This document shows, piece after piece, positions 1 through 8,438 of a stretch of DNA of 64,000 nt. The notes beneath the pieces were generated by a model, which made no database searches, was not told the DNA's origin, and was given only the letters and a program-made list of their open reading frames with translations. Made by a program: the position numbers and the translations under genes. The first letter of the stretch is position 1, and each line of letters begins with the position of its first letter. Origin of the DNA: JAATFS01 sp037145635 (lineage in GTDB: Bacteria > Pseudomonadota > Gammaproteobacteria > Xanthomonadales > Xanthomonadaceae); NCBI GenBank assembly GCA_037145635.1, contig JBBCXB010000001.1, forward strand, positions 496,001 to 560,000. The letters run 5' to 3'.

Positions 1-3000
1 ATGGATGGAGACGCGATGGCTTCGGAACGACTGCGAGCGCGGCATCGGCTTGCCCGCCTGTGCAGGGACGTCGGCGTGTGGGCGTGGCTGGTGCTGTTCC
101 TGCTCGCGGGCGCCGCGCCGGCCAAGGTGCCGGCCACGCCGCAGCCGCGCCAGCTCACCGTCGCCGACGGCCTGCCGTCCAACGCGGTCAACGATTTCGC
201 CGAGGACGCGCACGGCTACCTGTGGCTGGCCACCGGCGACGGCCTGGCGCGCTTCGACGGCCGCAGCTACCGGATCTGGCGCATCGAGGACGGGCTGCGC
301 GACAACTTCGTGTGGTCGGTGCACGTCGACGCGCGCAACCGGGTGTGGATCGGCACCGAGAACGCCGGGCTGGTCATGCTCACCGCCGACCGCCGCCGGT
401 TCCATTTCTACGACCATCGCGGCTATCCACAGCTATTGGGCAGCACCGTGTGGTGCATCGAGTCCACGCCCGACGGCAGCGTCTGGTTCGGCACCTCCAA
501 CAACGGCCTGTACCGGCTGCGGCCGGACGGCGGCATGGACCGCTTCGTGCCGGTCAAGGGCGACCCGCGCAGCCTGCCGGCCACCGCGGTCAACCTGCTC
601 AAGGTCGATGCCGAGGGCGACCTGTGGGTGGGCACCAAGAGCGGCCTGGCGCGCTGGACCGGCCACGACTTCGAGCGCCAGCGGCTGCCGGCGGGGGTCA
701 GCGGCACCGTCAACGGCCTGACCCGCGACCGCGACGGCAGCCTGTGGATCGCCGACGCCAACGGCCCGCTGGTGCGGCGCACGCCGCAGGGCGGCTTCGA
801 GGTGGCCCGCTGGAACGGCCGCCCCGACCCGGGCGTGCTCGGCGTGCTGCTGCGCGACCGCGGCGGCGGCTACTGGCTGGACACCATGTCCGGGCTGGGG
901 CGGGCCGCCGGCGGCCCGGTGCAGAACGTGCCGCTGTACAGCGCCTCGGCGCACGGCCTGGTCAAGCCGAGCTGGGCCAGTGCCTACGAGGACCACGAAG
1001 GCGGCATCTGGTTCGCCAGCCCCAACACCGGGCTGTGGCACCTGGCCGCGAACTGGCAGCAGTTCGCGGTGCTGTCGCATCGCAGCGCCGAGCCGGAGTC
1101 GATCGGCAATCCCTACGTGCGCGCCACCGCGCGCTCGGCGGACGGCAGCGTCTGGCTGACCGGCACCCGCGGCGTGCTCGACCGCCTCGATCCGGCGACC
1201 GGGCGGGTGGAGCACCGGCTGCAGGCGATCGACGGCCTGAAGTGGCCGAGCTCGCTGCTGGAGGACCGCCGCGGGCGGGTCTGGATCGGCCTCTACCAGG
1301 GCCTGGTGCGCTACGACCCGGCCACGCACGCGGTACTGCGCTGGCACGAAGACAGCGTGGCCGACGCGGCGCTGTCGGACGAGGCCGAGATGATCCGGCA
1401 GACCGCCGACGGCCACCTGTGGCTGTACTCCAACGTCGACGGCTTCCAGGTGCGCGACGAGGACGGCCACGTGCTGCGCAACCTGCCGCACGATGCGCAC
1501 GGGCTGACCCGCGACCTGCGCATCAACGACATGCGCGCCGGCCCCGACGGCGTGCTGTGGCTGGCGACCAGCCGCGGCCTGCTGCGCTGGGACGCGGCCG
1601 CGGACCGGTTCGCGCCGGTGCCGGGCTCGCCGGCGCTGCCGCTGTACGTGTTCCGCGTCACCGACGCCGGGGTGGCCTGGCTCGGCGGCATGGGCCAGCT
1701 GCAGCAGTACCTGTGGGATGGCGGGCGGCTGCAGCTGCTGGACACCATCGGCGCCCGCGAGGACTTCCCCGCGGTCGCGCCCGGCGCGCTGGTGGTGGAC
1801 CACAGCGGCGTGGCCTGGGTGTCGAGCATGCGCGGCCTGATCCGGGTCGATCCGGCCAACCGCGCGATCCGGGTCTACGGCGTGCACGACGGCCTGCCCA
1901 ACCAGCAGTTCCACCGCCACACGCTGCTGCAGTCGCGCCACGGCCAGATCGTCGGCGCCACGCCCGACGGCCTGGTGCTGTTCGACCCCGACGCCGTGCG
2001 GCCGGCCTCGCGGCAGCCGCCGCTGGTGATCGAGCGGGTGGGCATCCGCCGCGGCGAACGCGGGCTGGACCTGACCCACCTCGATCCGCTGGTGATCGAG
2101 GACGGCGACCGCGACCTGCATATCGTCGCGCGCATGCTGTCCTTCGCCGATTCCGACTCCAGCAGCTACCGCTTCCGGCTTGGCGGCTACGACCCGGAGT
2201 GGATCGATGTCGGCCCCAGCGGCGAGCGCCTGTTCTCGCGCCTGCCGGCCGGCCGCTACACCCTGGAGGTGCAGGGCCGCACCGCCGACAGCGTGTGGTC
2301 CAAGGTGCAGACGGTGCACTTCCGGGTGCTGCCGCCGTGGTGGCGCAGCCCCTGGGGCCTGACCGCGCTGGCGCTGCTCGGCGTGTGCGTCGTCGCCGCG
2401 GTGGTGCTGCTGTACCGGCGGCGGCTGCGCCGGCTGCATGCCTGGCAGCTGGCGGTGCACAAGCAGGAGGTCGCCGAGCAGGCCTCGCTGGCCAAGACCC
2501 GCTTCCTGGCCACGCTCGGGCACGAGGTGCGCACGCCGATGACCGGCGTGCTCGGCATGAGCGAGCTGCTGCTCAACACCGCGCTCGACGCCAAGCAGCG
2601 TGGCTACACCGAGTCCATCCGCCGCGCCGGCTCGCACCTGCTGCGCCTGGTCAACGACGCGCTGGACCTGGCCCGGATCGAGTCCGGGCGGCTGGAGCTG
2701 GACCTGCAGCCGTTCTCGGTGCGCCAGCTGGTGATGGAGGTGGAGAGCCTGATGGCGCCGCTGGCGCAGAGCCGCGGCCTGCGCTTCAGCCTGGAGGTCG
2801 GGCTGGTGGGCGACATCACCGCCAACGGCGACGCCACGCGCGTGCGCCAGATCCTGCTCAACCTGCTGGGCAACGCGATCAAGTTCACCGAGCGCGGCGT
2901 GGTGGCGCTCAAGCTCAACACGCTGGGCTCGCACCAGGGCCTGCGCTTCGAGGTGGCCGACACCGGCCCGGGCATCAACGCCGAGCAGCAGGCGCGGCTG

Positions 3001-3612
3001 TTCCAGCGCTTCGAGCAGGGCGAGGGCGCGCGCACCACCTCGCGCTACGGCGGCAGCGGCCTGGGCCTGGCGATCTGCCAGGAACTGGCGATGGCGATGG
3101 GCGGGCACATCGCCATCGTCAGCCGGCTCGGCGCCGGCACCCGCTTCATGGTCGACCTGCCGCTGCGCTGGATCGCCTCGCAGTACGCCGGCCCGCACGA
3201 GTCGCCGCGCGCGCTGGCGCCGGCGGCCCCGCAGCGCATCCTGCTGGTGGAGGACGACATCACCGTGGCCGAGGTCATCGTCGGCCTGCTGCGGGCGCAG
3301 GGACATTCGGTGGTGCACGCCCCGCACGGGCTGGCGGCGCTGACCGAGGTCTCCGACAACGTCTTCGACCTGGCATTGCTGGACCTGGACCTGCCGGGCC
3401 TGGACGGCTTCGCGCTGGCGCGCCAGCTGCGCGTGTTCGGCTACGAGATGCCGCTGGTGGCGGTGACCGCGCGTTCGGACGAGATCGCCGAACCGCGCGC
3501 GCAGGAGGCCGGGTTCGACGCCTTCCTGCGCAAGCCGGTGACCGGCGAGATGCTGGCCGACGTGATCGCGGCGATGCAGATCCTGGGCCGGCGCCGCGGC
3601 GACGCGCCGTGA
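1..3612 (+). CDS. Hybrid sensor histidine kinase/response regulator with periplasmic beta-propeller sensor
   Basis: A 1203-residue one-piece two-component protein. An N-terminal hydrophobic segment (about residues 22-40) is followed by many propeller repeats of the type DGxLWxGT/GLxR (about 50-650), a Y_Y_Y domain (about 705-780), a transmembrane segment (about 783-803), a HisKA domain with the phospho-acceptor His841 in GHEVRTPMTG, an ATPase domain (N box LLGNAIKF near 955, G1 box DTGPGI, G2 box GGSGLGLAI), and a C-terminal receiver (about 1080-1190) with VEDD and phospho-acceptor Asp1128 in LLDLDLPG. There is no DNA-binding domain after the receiver, unlike Bacteroides hybrid regulators of the same sensor type, so output presumably goes through another protein. 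The window opens exactly at an ATG; a start upstream of the window cannot be excluded, and codon 6 is another ATG. The ligand is unknown. Confidence 0.9.
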   Translation: MDGDAMASERLRARHRLARLCRDVGVWAWLVLFLLAGAAPAKVPATPQPRQLTVADGLPSNAVNDFAEDAHGYLWLATGDGLARFDGRSYRIWRIEDGLRDNFVWSVHVDARNRVWIGTENAGLVMLTADRRRFHFYDHRGYPQLLGSTVWCIESTPDGSVWFGTSNNGLYRLRPDGGMDRFVPVKGDPRSLPATAVNLLKVDAEGDLWVGTKSGLARWTGHDFERQRLPAGVSGTVNGLTRDRDGSLWIADANGPLVRRTPQGGFEVARWNGRPDPGVLGVLLRDRGGGYWLDTMSGLGRAAGGPVQNVPLYSASAHGLVKPSWASAYEDHEGGIWFASPNTGLWHLAANWQQFAVLSHRSAEPESIGNPYVRATARSADGSVWLTGTRGVLDRLDPATGRVEHRLQAIDGLKWPSSLLEDRRGRVWIGLYQGLVRYDPATHAVLRWHEDSVADAALSDEAEMIRQTADGHLWLYSNVDGFQVRDEDGHVLRNLPHDAHGLTRDLRINDMRAGPDGVLWLATSRGLLRWDAAADRFAPVPGSPALPLYVFRVTDAGVAWLGGMGQLQQYLWDGGRLQLLDTIGAREDFPAVAPGALVVDHSGVAWVSSMRGLIRVDPANRAIRVYGVHDGLPNQQFHRHTLLQSRHGQIVGATPDGLVLFDPDAVRPASRQPPLVIERVGIRRGERGLDLTHLDPLVIEDGDRDLHIVARMLSFADSDSSSYRFRLGGYDPEWIDVGPSGERLFSRLPAGRYTLEVQGRTADSVWSKVQTVHFRVLPPWWRSPWGLTALALLGVCVVAAVVLLYRRRLRRLHAWQLAVHKQEVAEQASLAKTRFLATLGHEVRTPMTGVLGMSELLLNTALDAKQRGYTESIRRAGSHLLRLVNDALDLARIESGRLELDLQPFSVRQLVMEVESLMAPLAQSRGLRFSLEVGLVGDITANGDATRVRQILLNLLGNAIKFTERGVVALKLNTLGSHQGLRFEVADTGPGINAEQQARLFQRFEQGEGARTTSRYGGSGLGLAICQELAMAMGGHIAIVSRLGAGTRFMVDLPLRWIASQYAGPHESPRALAPAAPQRILLVEDDITVAEVIVGLLRAQGHSVVHAPHGLAALTEVSDNVFDLALLDLDLPGLDGFALARQLRVFGYEMPLVAVTARSDEIAEPRAQEAGFDAFLRKPVTGEMLADVIAAMQILGRRRGDAP

Positions 3613-3628
3613 CCGCGCGCGACCGCCG

Positions 3629-4567
3629 CTAGCCGCCCGCGCGCGCGTCGGCCTGCGGCAGCGGCACGGACAGCGACTGGTGCGCGGCGGCCCCGGCCAT
3701 TGCGCCGTCGCCGACCGCCAGGGCGACGTTGCCGGCCAGGCGGGCGGCGTCGCCGCAGGCGAACACGCCGGGCACCGAGGTCTGCTTGCGGGCATCGGTG
3801 CGCACGAACGGCCCGAGCGGGCCGTCCTCGTGCACGCAGCCCAGCTGCGCGGCCAGCGGAGTGGACGGGCGGGTCCGCGGCGCGACGAACAGCCCGTCCA
3901 GCGGCAGCCGGCGGCCATCGCCCAGTTCCACCGTGGCGCGGTCATGCAGGCGCACCACCGGCGCGGTCTCCACGCTCACGCCGCGCGCCGCCAGCGCCGC
4001 GCGCTGTTCGGCGTCCGGCACGAACGCCTCGCCGGTGAACAGCGTTACCGTGCCCCAGTCCGGCAGCATCAGCGCCTGGTGCAGCGCCGCCGCCGGCGAC
4101 CCGGCCAGTACCCCGATGCGGCCGCGCTCGAGCTCGTAGCCATGGCAGTACGGGCAGTGGAACACGCTGCGGCCCCAGCGCTCGGCCAGGCCGGGCACGG
4201 GCGGCAGGCTGTCGTGCACGCCGAGCGCCAGCAGCAGCCGGCGGCCGGCGACCCGGGTGCCGTCGTCCAGGCTCAGCGCGAAGCCGGCCCCGCCTTCGGC
4301 CTCGGCCTGGGTGGCGGTGGCATCGCGCCAGGCGACGTTCGGATAGGCCAGCAGCTGCGCGCGGGCCTCGTCGGCGATCGCGCCGGGCGGCCGCCCGTCC
4401 TGGCCGAGGAAGCCGTGCGAGGTGGCGGCGAAGCGGTTGCGGCGCAGGCCGGCGTCGACCACCAGCACCTGCCGGCGCGCCCGTGCCAGCTGCAGGGCGG
4501 CCGACAGCCCGGCGTAGCTGCCGCCGACGACCAGCGCGTCGAAGCGGGGAAGGGGAGAGGGGGTCAT
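3629..4567 (-). CDS. Thioredoxin reductase-like NAD(P)/FAD-dependent oxidoreductase
   Basis: A 312-residue flavoprotein. It has an N-terminal dinucleotide motif VVGGSYAGLSAAL (about 13-25), a redox-active CPYC pair (Cys138, Cys141) in HCPYCHGYE, a second nucleotide-binding region near 151-165, and a C-terminal FAD motif (GVFACGDAA). This is the layout of low-molecular-weight thioredoxin reductases, and CPYCHGYE is typical of the branch found beside Rrf2 regulators. The physiological electron acceptor is not known. The ATG at 4567 overlaps the stop of the Rrf2 gene upstream by 4 bases (ATGA), so the two are very likely co-transcribed and translationally coupled. The reading frame stays open further upstream but that part lies inside the regulator gene. 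It converges with the hybrid kinase, with only 16 bases between the two stops. Confidence 0.9.
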   Translation of the reverse strand: MTPSPLPRFDALVVGGSYAGLSAALQLARARRQVLVVDAGLRRNRFAATSHGFLGQDGRPPGAIADEARAQLLAYPNVAWRDATATQAEAEGGAGFALSLDDGTRVAGRRLLLALGVHDSLPPVPGLAERWGRSVFHCPYCHGYELERGRIGVLAGSPAAALHQALMLPDWGTVTLFTGEAFVPDAEQRAALAARGVSVETAPVVRLHDRATVELGDGRRLPLDGLFVAPRTRPSTPLAAQLGCVHEDGPLGPFVRTDARKQTSVPGVFACGDAARLAGNVALAVGDGAMAGAAAHQSLSVPLPQADARAGG

Positions 4568-5010
4568 GCGCAGGCCTCGTGGGCGGTGTCGGGATGGTGG
4601 GCGCTGAAGTCGGCGGCGAGCGCCGACAGCGGGGTCTGCGCCAGGCGCGTGCGCAGCAGCGCCTCGGCCGCCGCGAACTCGGGCGCCAGCGCGCGGTTGA
4701 CCGCCTGCGCCACCAGGCAGGCCGGGTCCGCCTCCTGGTGCCCCAGCGCGAGCAGCGGCGGTGCGCCGACCGCCTCGTGGATGTCCAGCAGGCTCACGCG
4801 GTCCAGGTCGCAGCTCAGGGTCCAGCCGCCGCCGTGGCCCTTGCTCGAGGTCACGTAGCCCTGCGCGCGCAGGCCGGCCAGCGTGCGCCGGACCACGACC
4901 GGGTGCGTGCGCATGTAGCCGGCCAGCGCTTCGGACGTCAGCGGCTGGCGGTGGTGGGCCATGTGCAGCAGCACATGCAGGACGGCGGAGAGGCGGCTGT
5001 CGGTTTTCAT
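4564..5010 (-). CDS. Rrf2 family transcriptional regulator
   Basis: A 148-residue protein with an N-terminal winged helix-turn-helix typical of Rrf2 proteins (TSEALAGYMRTHPVVVRRTL) and the wing motif SSKGHGGGWTLSCDL. The three-cysteine cluster motif of IscR/NsrR is not present; cysteines are scattered, so Fe-S binding is doubtful and the closest type is the YwnA-like thiol- or stress-responsive branch. It is the first gene of a two-gene unit with the flavoprotein that follows. The start codon lies inside a palindrome (5006-5032) and no Shine-Dalgarno sequence precedes it, so translation may be leaderless and expression autoregulated. The signal sensed is inferred, not shown. Confidence 0.88.
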   Translation of the reverse strand: MKTDSRLSAVLHVLLHMAHHRQPLTSEALAGYMRTHPVVVRRTLAGLRAQGYVTSSKGHGGGWTLSCDLDRVSLLDIHEAVGAPPLLALGHQEADPACLVAQAVNRALAPEFAAAEALLRTRLAQTPLSALAADFSAHHPDTAHEACA

Positions 5011-5032
5011 GTAACAAAAAATATTACATGAA
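5006..5032 (-). promoter_or_regulatory. Palindromic operator/promoter of the Rrf2 gene
   Basis: A perfect inverted repeat with 9-base arms, TTCATGTAA (5006-5014) and TTACATGAA (5024-5032), separated by 9 AT-rich bases. It covers the start codon of the Rrf2 gene. On the minus strand a good -10 hexamer, TAATAT, sits at 5026-5021, only 10 bases before the start codon. Dyads of this size are usual for Rrf2 dimers; its use as an autoregulatory site is inferred. Confidence 0.7.
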
Positions 5033-5252
5033 GCCCCGGGTGTCCAGTGCGGTGCCGCGAACGTCGGCCGGCGTCGCCGGTCTGGGACAGGCCGCCGCGG
5101 CCGTGCCCGGCCGCGACGGCGGCCCCGGCGTGCGCGGTCCGTGGGCTAGGACGATCGCGGGCCGTGACGCCGCCGCCGTTGCGAAGCGCCGCCTCCCGCG
5201 ACGCACCGCCCGGACGGTGCGTGCGCCCTGCCGGACCGGCCGGCCGCCGGCG

Positions 5253-6680
5253 CTACTCGGCCACTTCCTCCACTTCCCGCGGATGCGGGCGGGTGTCGGC
5301 CAGCTGCCAGAAGATCAGGGTGGAGGTCAGCGTGATCGCCCCGACGCAGACGAAGGTGGCGTGCAGCGCCGCGGTGGCGCCCTGGTCCGCACCCAGGTGG
5401 TCGTTGAACGCGGCCAGCAGGCTGCCGGCCGCCGCCGCGCCGAAGCCGGTGGCCAGCATCATCACCATCGACAGCAGGCTGTTGCCCGAGCTGGCGAACG
5501 CGCGGTCGAGGTCGCGCAGGGTGACGGTGTTCATCACCGTGAACTGCAGCGAGTTGACCGCGCCGAAGCAGGCCAGCTGCAACAGCCGCAGCCACAGCGG
5601 CTGGCCGGCCGCGATCAGCGCGAAGCTCGCCATCGCCAGGCCCACCAGCACGGTGTTGACCATCAGCACGCGGCGGTAGCCGAAGCGGCCCACCAGCTTC
5701 ACCGCGGCGCGCTTGGAGGCCATGCCGGCCAGCGCCACCGGCACCATCATCAGCCCGGCGTTCATCGGGGTCATGCCCAGGCCCACCTGCAGCAGCAACG
5801 GGATCAGGAACGGCATCGAGCCGCTGCCGACCCGCGCGAACAGGTTGCCGAGGATGCCGATGCGGTAGCTGGCCACCTTGAACAGGTCCAGCGGGAATAG
5901 CGGCGCGCGCGCGCTGGCCGCATGCAGCCAGTAGCCGATCAGCGCCGCGAGCCCGCCGATCGCCAGCAGCATCACGAACGCATGCCGCAGGCCCAGCTCC
6001 GAGATGCCGTCCAGCGCCAGCGACAGCGCCACCATGCCGAAGGCCAGCATCAGGTAGCCGGCCAGGTCGAAGCGCTGGCGCCGGTCGCCGTAGTGGTCGG
6101 GCATCACCTTCAGCGCCGCGGCAAAGCCGATCGCGCCGATCGGCAGGTTGATCAGGAACACCCAGTGCCACGACGCGATCTCCACCAGCCAGCCGCCCAG
6201 GGTGGGGCCGACCAGCGGGCCGATCAGCGCCGGGATCGCGATGAAGCTCATCGCGCGCAGGAAGTCCTCGCGCGACACCGAGCGCAGCACCGCCAGGCGC
6301 CCGACCGGCAGCAGCATCGCGCCGCCGATGCCCTGCACCACGCGCGCGGCCACCAGCTGCGGCAGCTGCTGCGCCGCCGCGCACAGCAGCGAGCCCAGCG
6401 TGAACACGATGATCGCCGCCAGGAAGGTGCGGCGGGTGCCGAAGCGGTCGGCGATCCAGCCGGAGGCCGGGATGAACATCGCCACCGCCAGCGCATAGCT
6501 GAACACCACCGACTGCATCTGCAGCGGGCTCTCGTGCAGGCTCCGGGCCATCGCCGGCAACGCGGTGTTGACGATGGTCGAGTCCAGCATCTGCATGAAG
6601 ATCGCCAGCGACACCAGCCACAGCAGCGGCTGGATCGCGGCATAGTCGGGCTGGAGCGGTACCGGTTGCGGTGAGGTCAT
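5253..6680 (-). CDS. DHA2 family MFS multidrug efflux transporter
   Basis: A 475-residue membrane protein of the EmrB/QacA type. The first membrane helix carries MLDSTIVNTALP, the helix 2-3 loop carries the MFS motif GWIADRFGTRR, and helix 5 has the antiporter-like stretch GPLVGPTLGGW followed by WHWVFLINLPIG, which is diagnostic of DHA2 drug:proton antiporters with about 14 membrane segments. The ATG at 6680 gives MTSPQPVPLQ; an upstream extension of 40 codons is Arg/Pro-rich and looks non-coding. The substrate cannot be told. No membrane-fusion or outer-membrane partner lies next to it, so it probably works alone in the inner membrane. Confidence 0.9.
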   Translation of the reverse strand: MTSPQPVPLQPDYAAIQPLLWLVSLAIFMQMLDSTIVNTALPAMARSLHESPLQMQSVVFSYALAVAMFIPASGWIADRFGTRRTFLAAIIVFTLGSLLCAAAQQLPQLVAARVVQGIGGAMLLPVGRLAVLRSVSREDFLRAMSFIAIPALIGPLVGPTLGGWLVEIASWHWVFLINLPIGAIGFAAALKVMPDHYGDRRQRFDLAGYLMLAFGMVALSLALDGISELGLRHAFVMLLAIGGLAALIGYWLHAASARAPLFPLDLFKVASYRIGILGNLFARVGSGSMPFLIPLLLQVGLGMTPMNAGLMMVPVALAGMASKRAAVKLVGRFGYRRVLMVNTVLVGLAMASFALIAAGQPLWLRLLQLACFGAVNSLQFTVMNTVTLRDLDRAFASSGNSLLSMVMMLATGFGAAAAGSLLAAFNDHLGADQGATAALHATFVCVGAITLTSTLIFWQLADTRPHPREVEEVAE

Positions 6681-7063
6681 CGCGTGGGCAGGCGGCGCAC
6701 GGGGGCGGGGAAGACCGCGATTATCCGGCACGCCGTGTAAACGCACCGGCAGCGCCACGGCCGCCTCGCGCGTCGTCGCGGCCCGGGCAGGAACCGGCAC
6801 GCGTGGCGCAACGCGGGTGCCGCGGCGTACCCCGGGCGCGTCCCTCCGGTCGGCGGCGACCCGCGCTCGCAGCTTCGTGCCCCGCGGGTCGGCGGGTGGG
6901 GAGCGGCATCCGGCCGCGTGGGCGAGGCCCGCGCCTGCGGTCCGGCCTCGTGCCGCGGTGCGGTTCCCGGTGCATCAGGGGCATGCCGTCCGCGGCCGGC
7001 GAACCGCCGGCACCGGCTTGGCGCAGCGGGCCCTCGCCGCGGACGTGGCGGCCGCGCGTGCGC
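6681..7063. other. Intergenic region without a recognisable gene
   Basis: 383 bases between the DHA2 transporter start and the hemE stop. The open frames here are high-GC shadows with Arg/Pro/Ala-rich translations and no ribosome binding site. It should hold the promoter of the transporter (near 6700-6740, where the sequence is least GC-rich) but I see no clear operator. Confidence 0.5.
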
Positions 7064-8131
7064 CTAGCCGCGCCGGCTGAGCGCGTGCACCGCCTCGACC
7101 AGCACGGCGACGTGCTCGGGGTTCATGTCCGGCGACATGCCGTGGCCGAGGTTGAACACGTGGCCCTCGCGCGAACCGCCGTTGCCGTCGGCGTAGCTGT
7201 CCAGCGCCACGCCGACCTGGCGGCGGATCGCGTCCGGCGAGCCGTACAGCGTGGCCGGGTCCAGGTTGCCCTGCAGCGCGACGCGGCCGCCGCTGCGCCG
7301 CGCCGCCTGCGCCAGCTCGATGGTCCAGTCCACGCCCAGCGCGTCGGTGCCGGTGGCGGCCAGTTCCTCCACGTACGGCCCGTTGCCCTTGCCGAACAGG
7401 ATCAGCGGCGCACGCTCGGCGCCCTCGCCGCGGTCGAGCTCGGCGGCGATGCGGGCCAGGTAGGGTAGCGAGAACTCGCGGTACATCGCCGGCGACAGCA
7501 CCCCGCCCCAGGTGTCGAACACCTGCAGCGCCTGCGCGCCGGCCAGGCGCTGCGCCGACAGGTAGGCGATCACCGCGTCGGTGACCACGCCGAGCAGGCG
7601 GTGCAGCAGGGCCGGCGCGTTGAAGGCCATCGCCTTGATGCGCGCGTAGTCCTTGCTGCCGCCGCCCTCGATCATGTAGCAGGCCAGCGTCCACGGGCTG
7701 CCGGAGAAGCCGATCAGCGGCACCTGGCCGTCGAGCTCGCGGCGGATCAGGCGCACCGCGTCCATCACGTAGCGCAGCTCGGTCTCCATGTCGGGCACGG
7801 CCAGCCGCTCGATCGCGGCGGCGTCGCGCACCGGGTGCCGGAACTTCGGGCCCTCGCCCTCGACGAAGTACAGCTCCAGCCCCATCGCGTCGGGGATGGT
7901 GAGGATGTCGGAGAACAGGATCGCCGCGTCCAGCGGGAACCGCCGCAGCGGCTGCAGGGTGACCTCGCAGGCGATCTCCGGATGCTTGGCCATGCCCAGG
8001 AAGCTGCCGGCCCGCGCGCGGGTGGCGCGGTACTCCGGCAGGTAGCGCCCGGCCTGGCGCATCAGCCACACCGGCGTGCAGTCCACGGGTTCGCGGCGCA
8101 GCGCGCGCAGTAGGCGGTCGTTCTTCAGCAT
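7064..8131 (-). CDS. hemE: Uroporphyrinogen decarboxylase
   Basis: A 355-residue enzyme that removes four acetate carboxyls from uroporphyrinogen III to give coproporphyrinogen III in heme synthesis; cytosolic homodimer. The family signature near the N-terminus is present (PVWLMRQAGRYLPEYR), as are FSGSPWTLACYMIEGGGSKD, the DTWGG motif and the C-terminal NLGHG segment. Length matches the family (about 354). The ATG at 8131 is preceded by GAGGAACC at good spacing; a longer frame upstream overlaps the next gene and is not credible. A small WGR-domain gene lies 13 bases upstream on the same strand and is probably in the same transcript. Confidence 0.96.
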   Translation of the reverse strand: MLKNDRLLRALRREPVDCTPVWLMRQAGRYLPEYRATRARAGSFLGMAKHPEIACEVTLQPLRRFPLDAAILFSDILTIPDAMGLELYFVEGEGPKFRHPVRDAAAIERLAVPDMETELRYVMDAVRLIRRELDGQVPLIGFSGSPWTLACYMIEGGGSKDYARIKAMAFNAPALLHRLLGVVTDAVIAYLSAQRLAGAQALQVFDTWGGVLSPAMYREFSLPYLARIAAELDRGEGAERAPLILFGKGNGPYVEELAATGTDALGVDWTIELAQAARRSGGRVALQGNLDPATLYGSPDAIRRQVGVALDSYADGNGGSREGHVFNLGHGMSPDMNPEHVAVLVEAVHALSRRG

Positions 8132-8144
8132 GGGAATCGGTTCC

Positions 8145-8399
8145 TCAGCGCGGCGCGTCGGCGCCGTGGGTGGGCATGACCTGGAAGCCGCGCTTGAGCT
8201 GTGCGTCGCGGGCCTTCTCGAAGGCGTGGTGGGCATCGTCCTGCTGCAGGAACTGGTCGCGCCGCAGCTGGGTGCGTCCGCCGATCTGGCCGCTCTCGCG
8301 CAGCAGCTCCCAGCCGCCGAACAGGTCCGGCTGCAGGGTCAGCTGAAGATAGCGGGGCGGCTCGTTGCCGGCGGGAGGTTGTTGCAGGAGTACGCGCAT
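8145..8399 (-). CDS. Small WGR-domain protein
   Basis: An 84-residue protein made almost entirely of one WGR domain, recognised by the order YLQLTLQPDLFGGWELL then SGQIGGRTQL and a C-terminal helix with AHHAFEKARDAQLKRGF. WGR domains occur in PARPs and MolR-type proteins and as short stand-alone bacterial proteins; nucleic-acid binding is proposed for them but the role of the stand-alone form is not established. It sits immediately upstream of hemE on the same strand, an arrangement that probably reflects co-transcription rather than a shared pathway. Confidence 0.8.
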   Translation of the reverse strand: MRVLLQQPPAGNEPPRYLQLTLQPDLFGGWELLRESGQIGGRTQLRRDQFLQQDDAHHAFEKARDAQLKRGFQVMPTHGADAPR

Positions 8400-8438
8400 G
8401 CCGCCGATTGTAGCGGTTGGCGGCCGCCGATCCGGCGC

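Noticed and set aside
433..3945. A 1170-codon minus-strand open frame across the hybrid kinase
   Set aside because: Shadow of a high-GC gene: Arg/Ala/Gly/Gln-rich translation without domains, while the plus strand shows a complete kinase.
5011..5252. Possible small genes between the Rrf2 and DHA2 transporter genes
   Set aside because: Open frames are short, Arg/Pro-rich and without ribosome binding sites.
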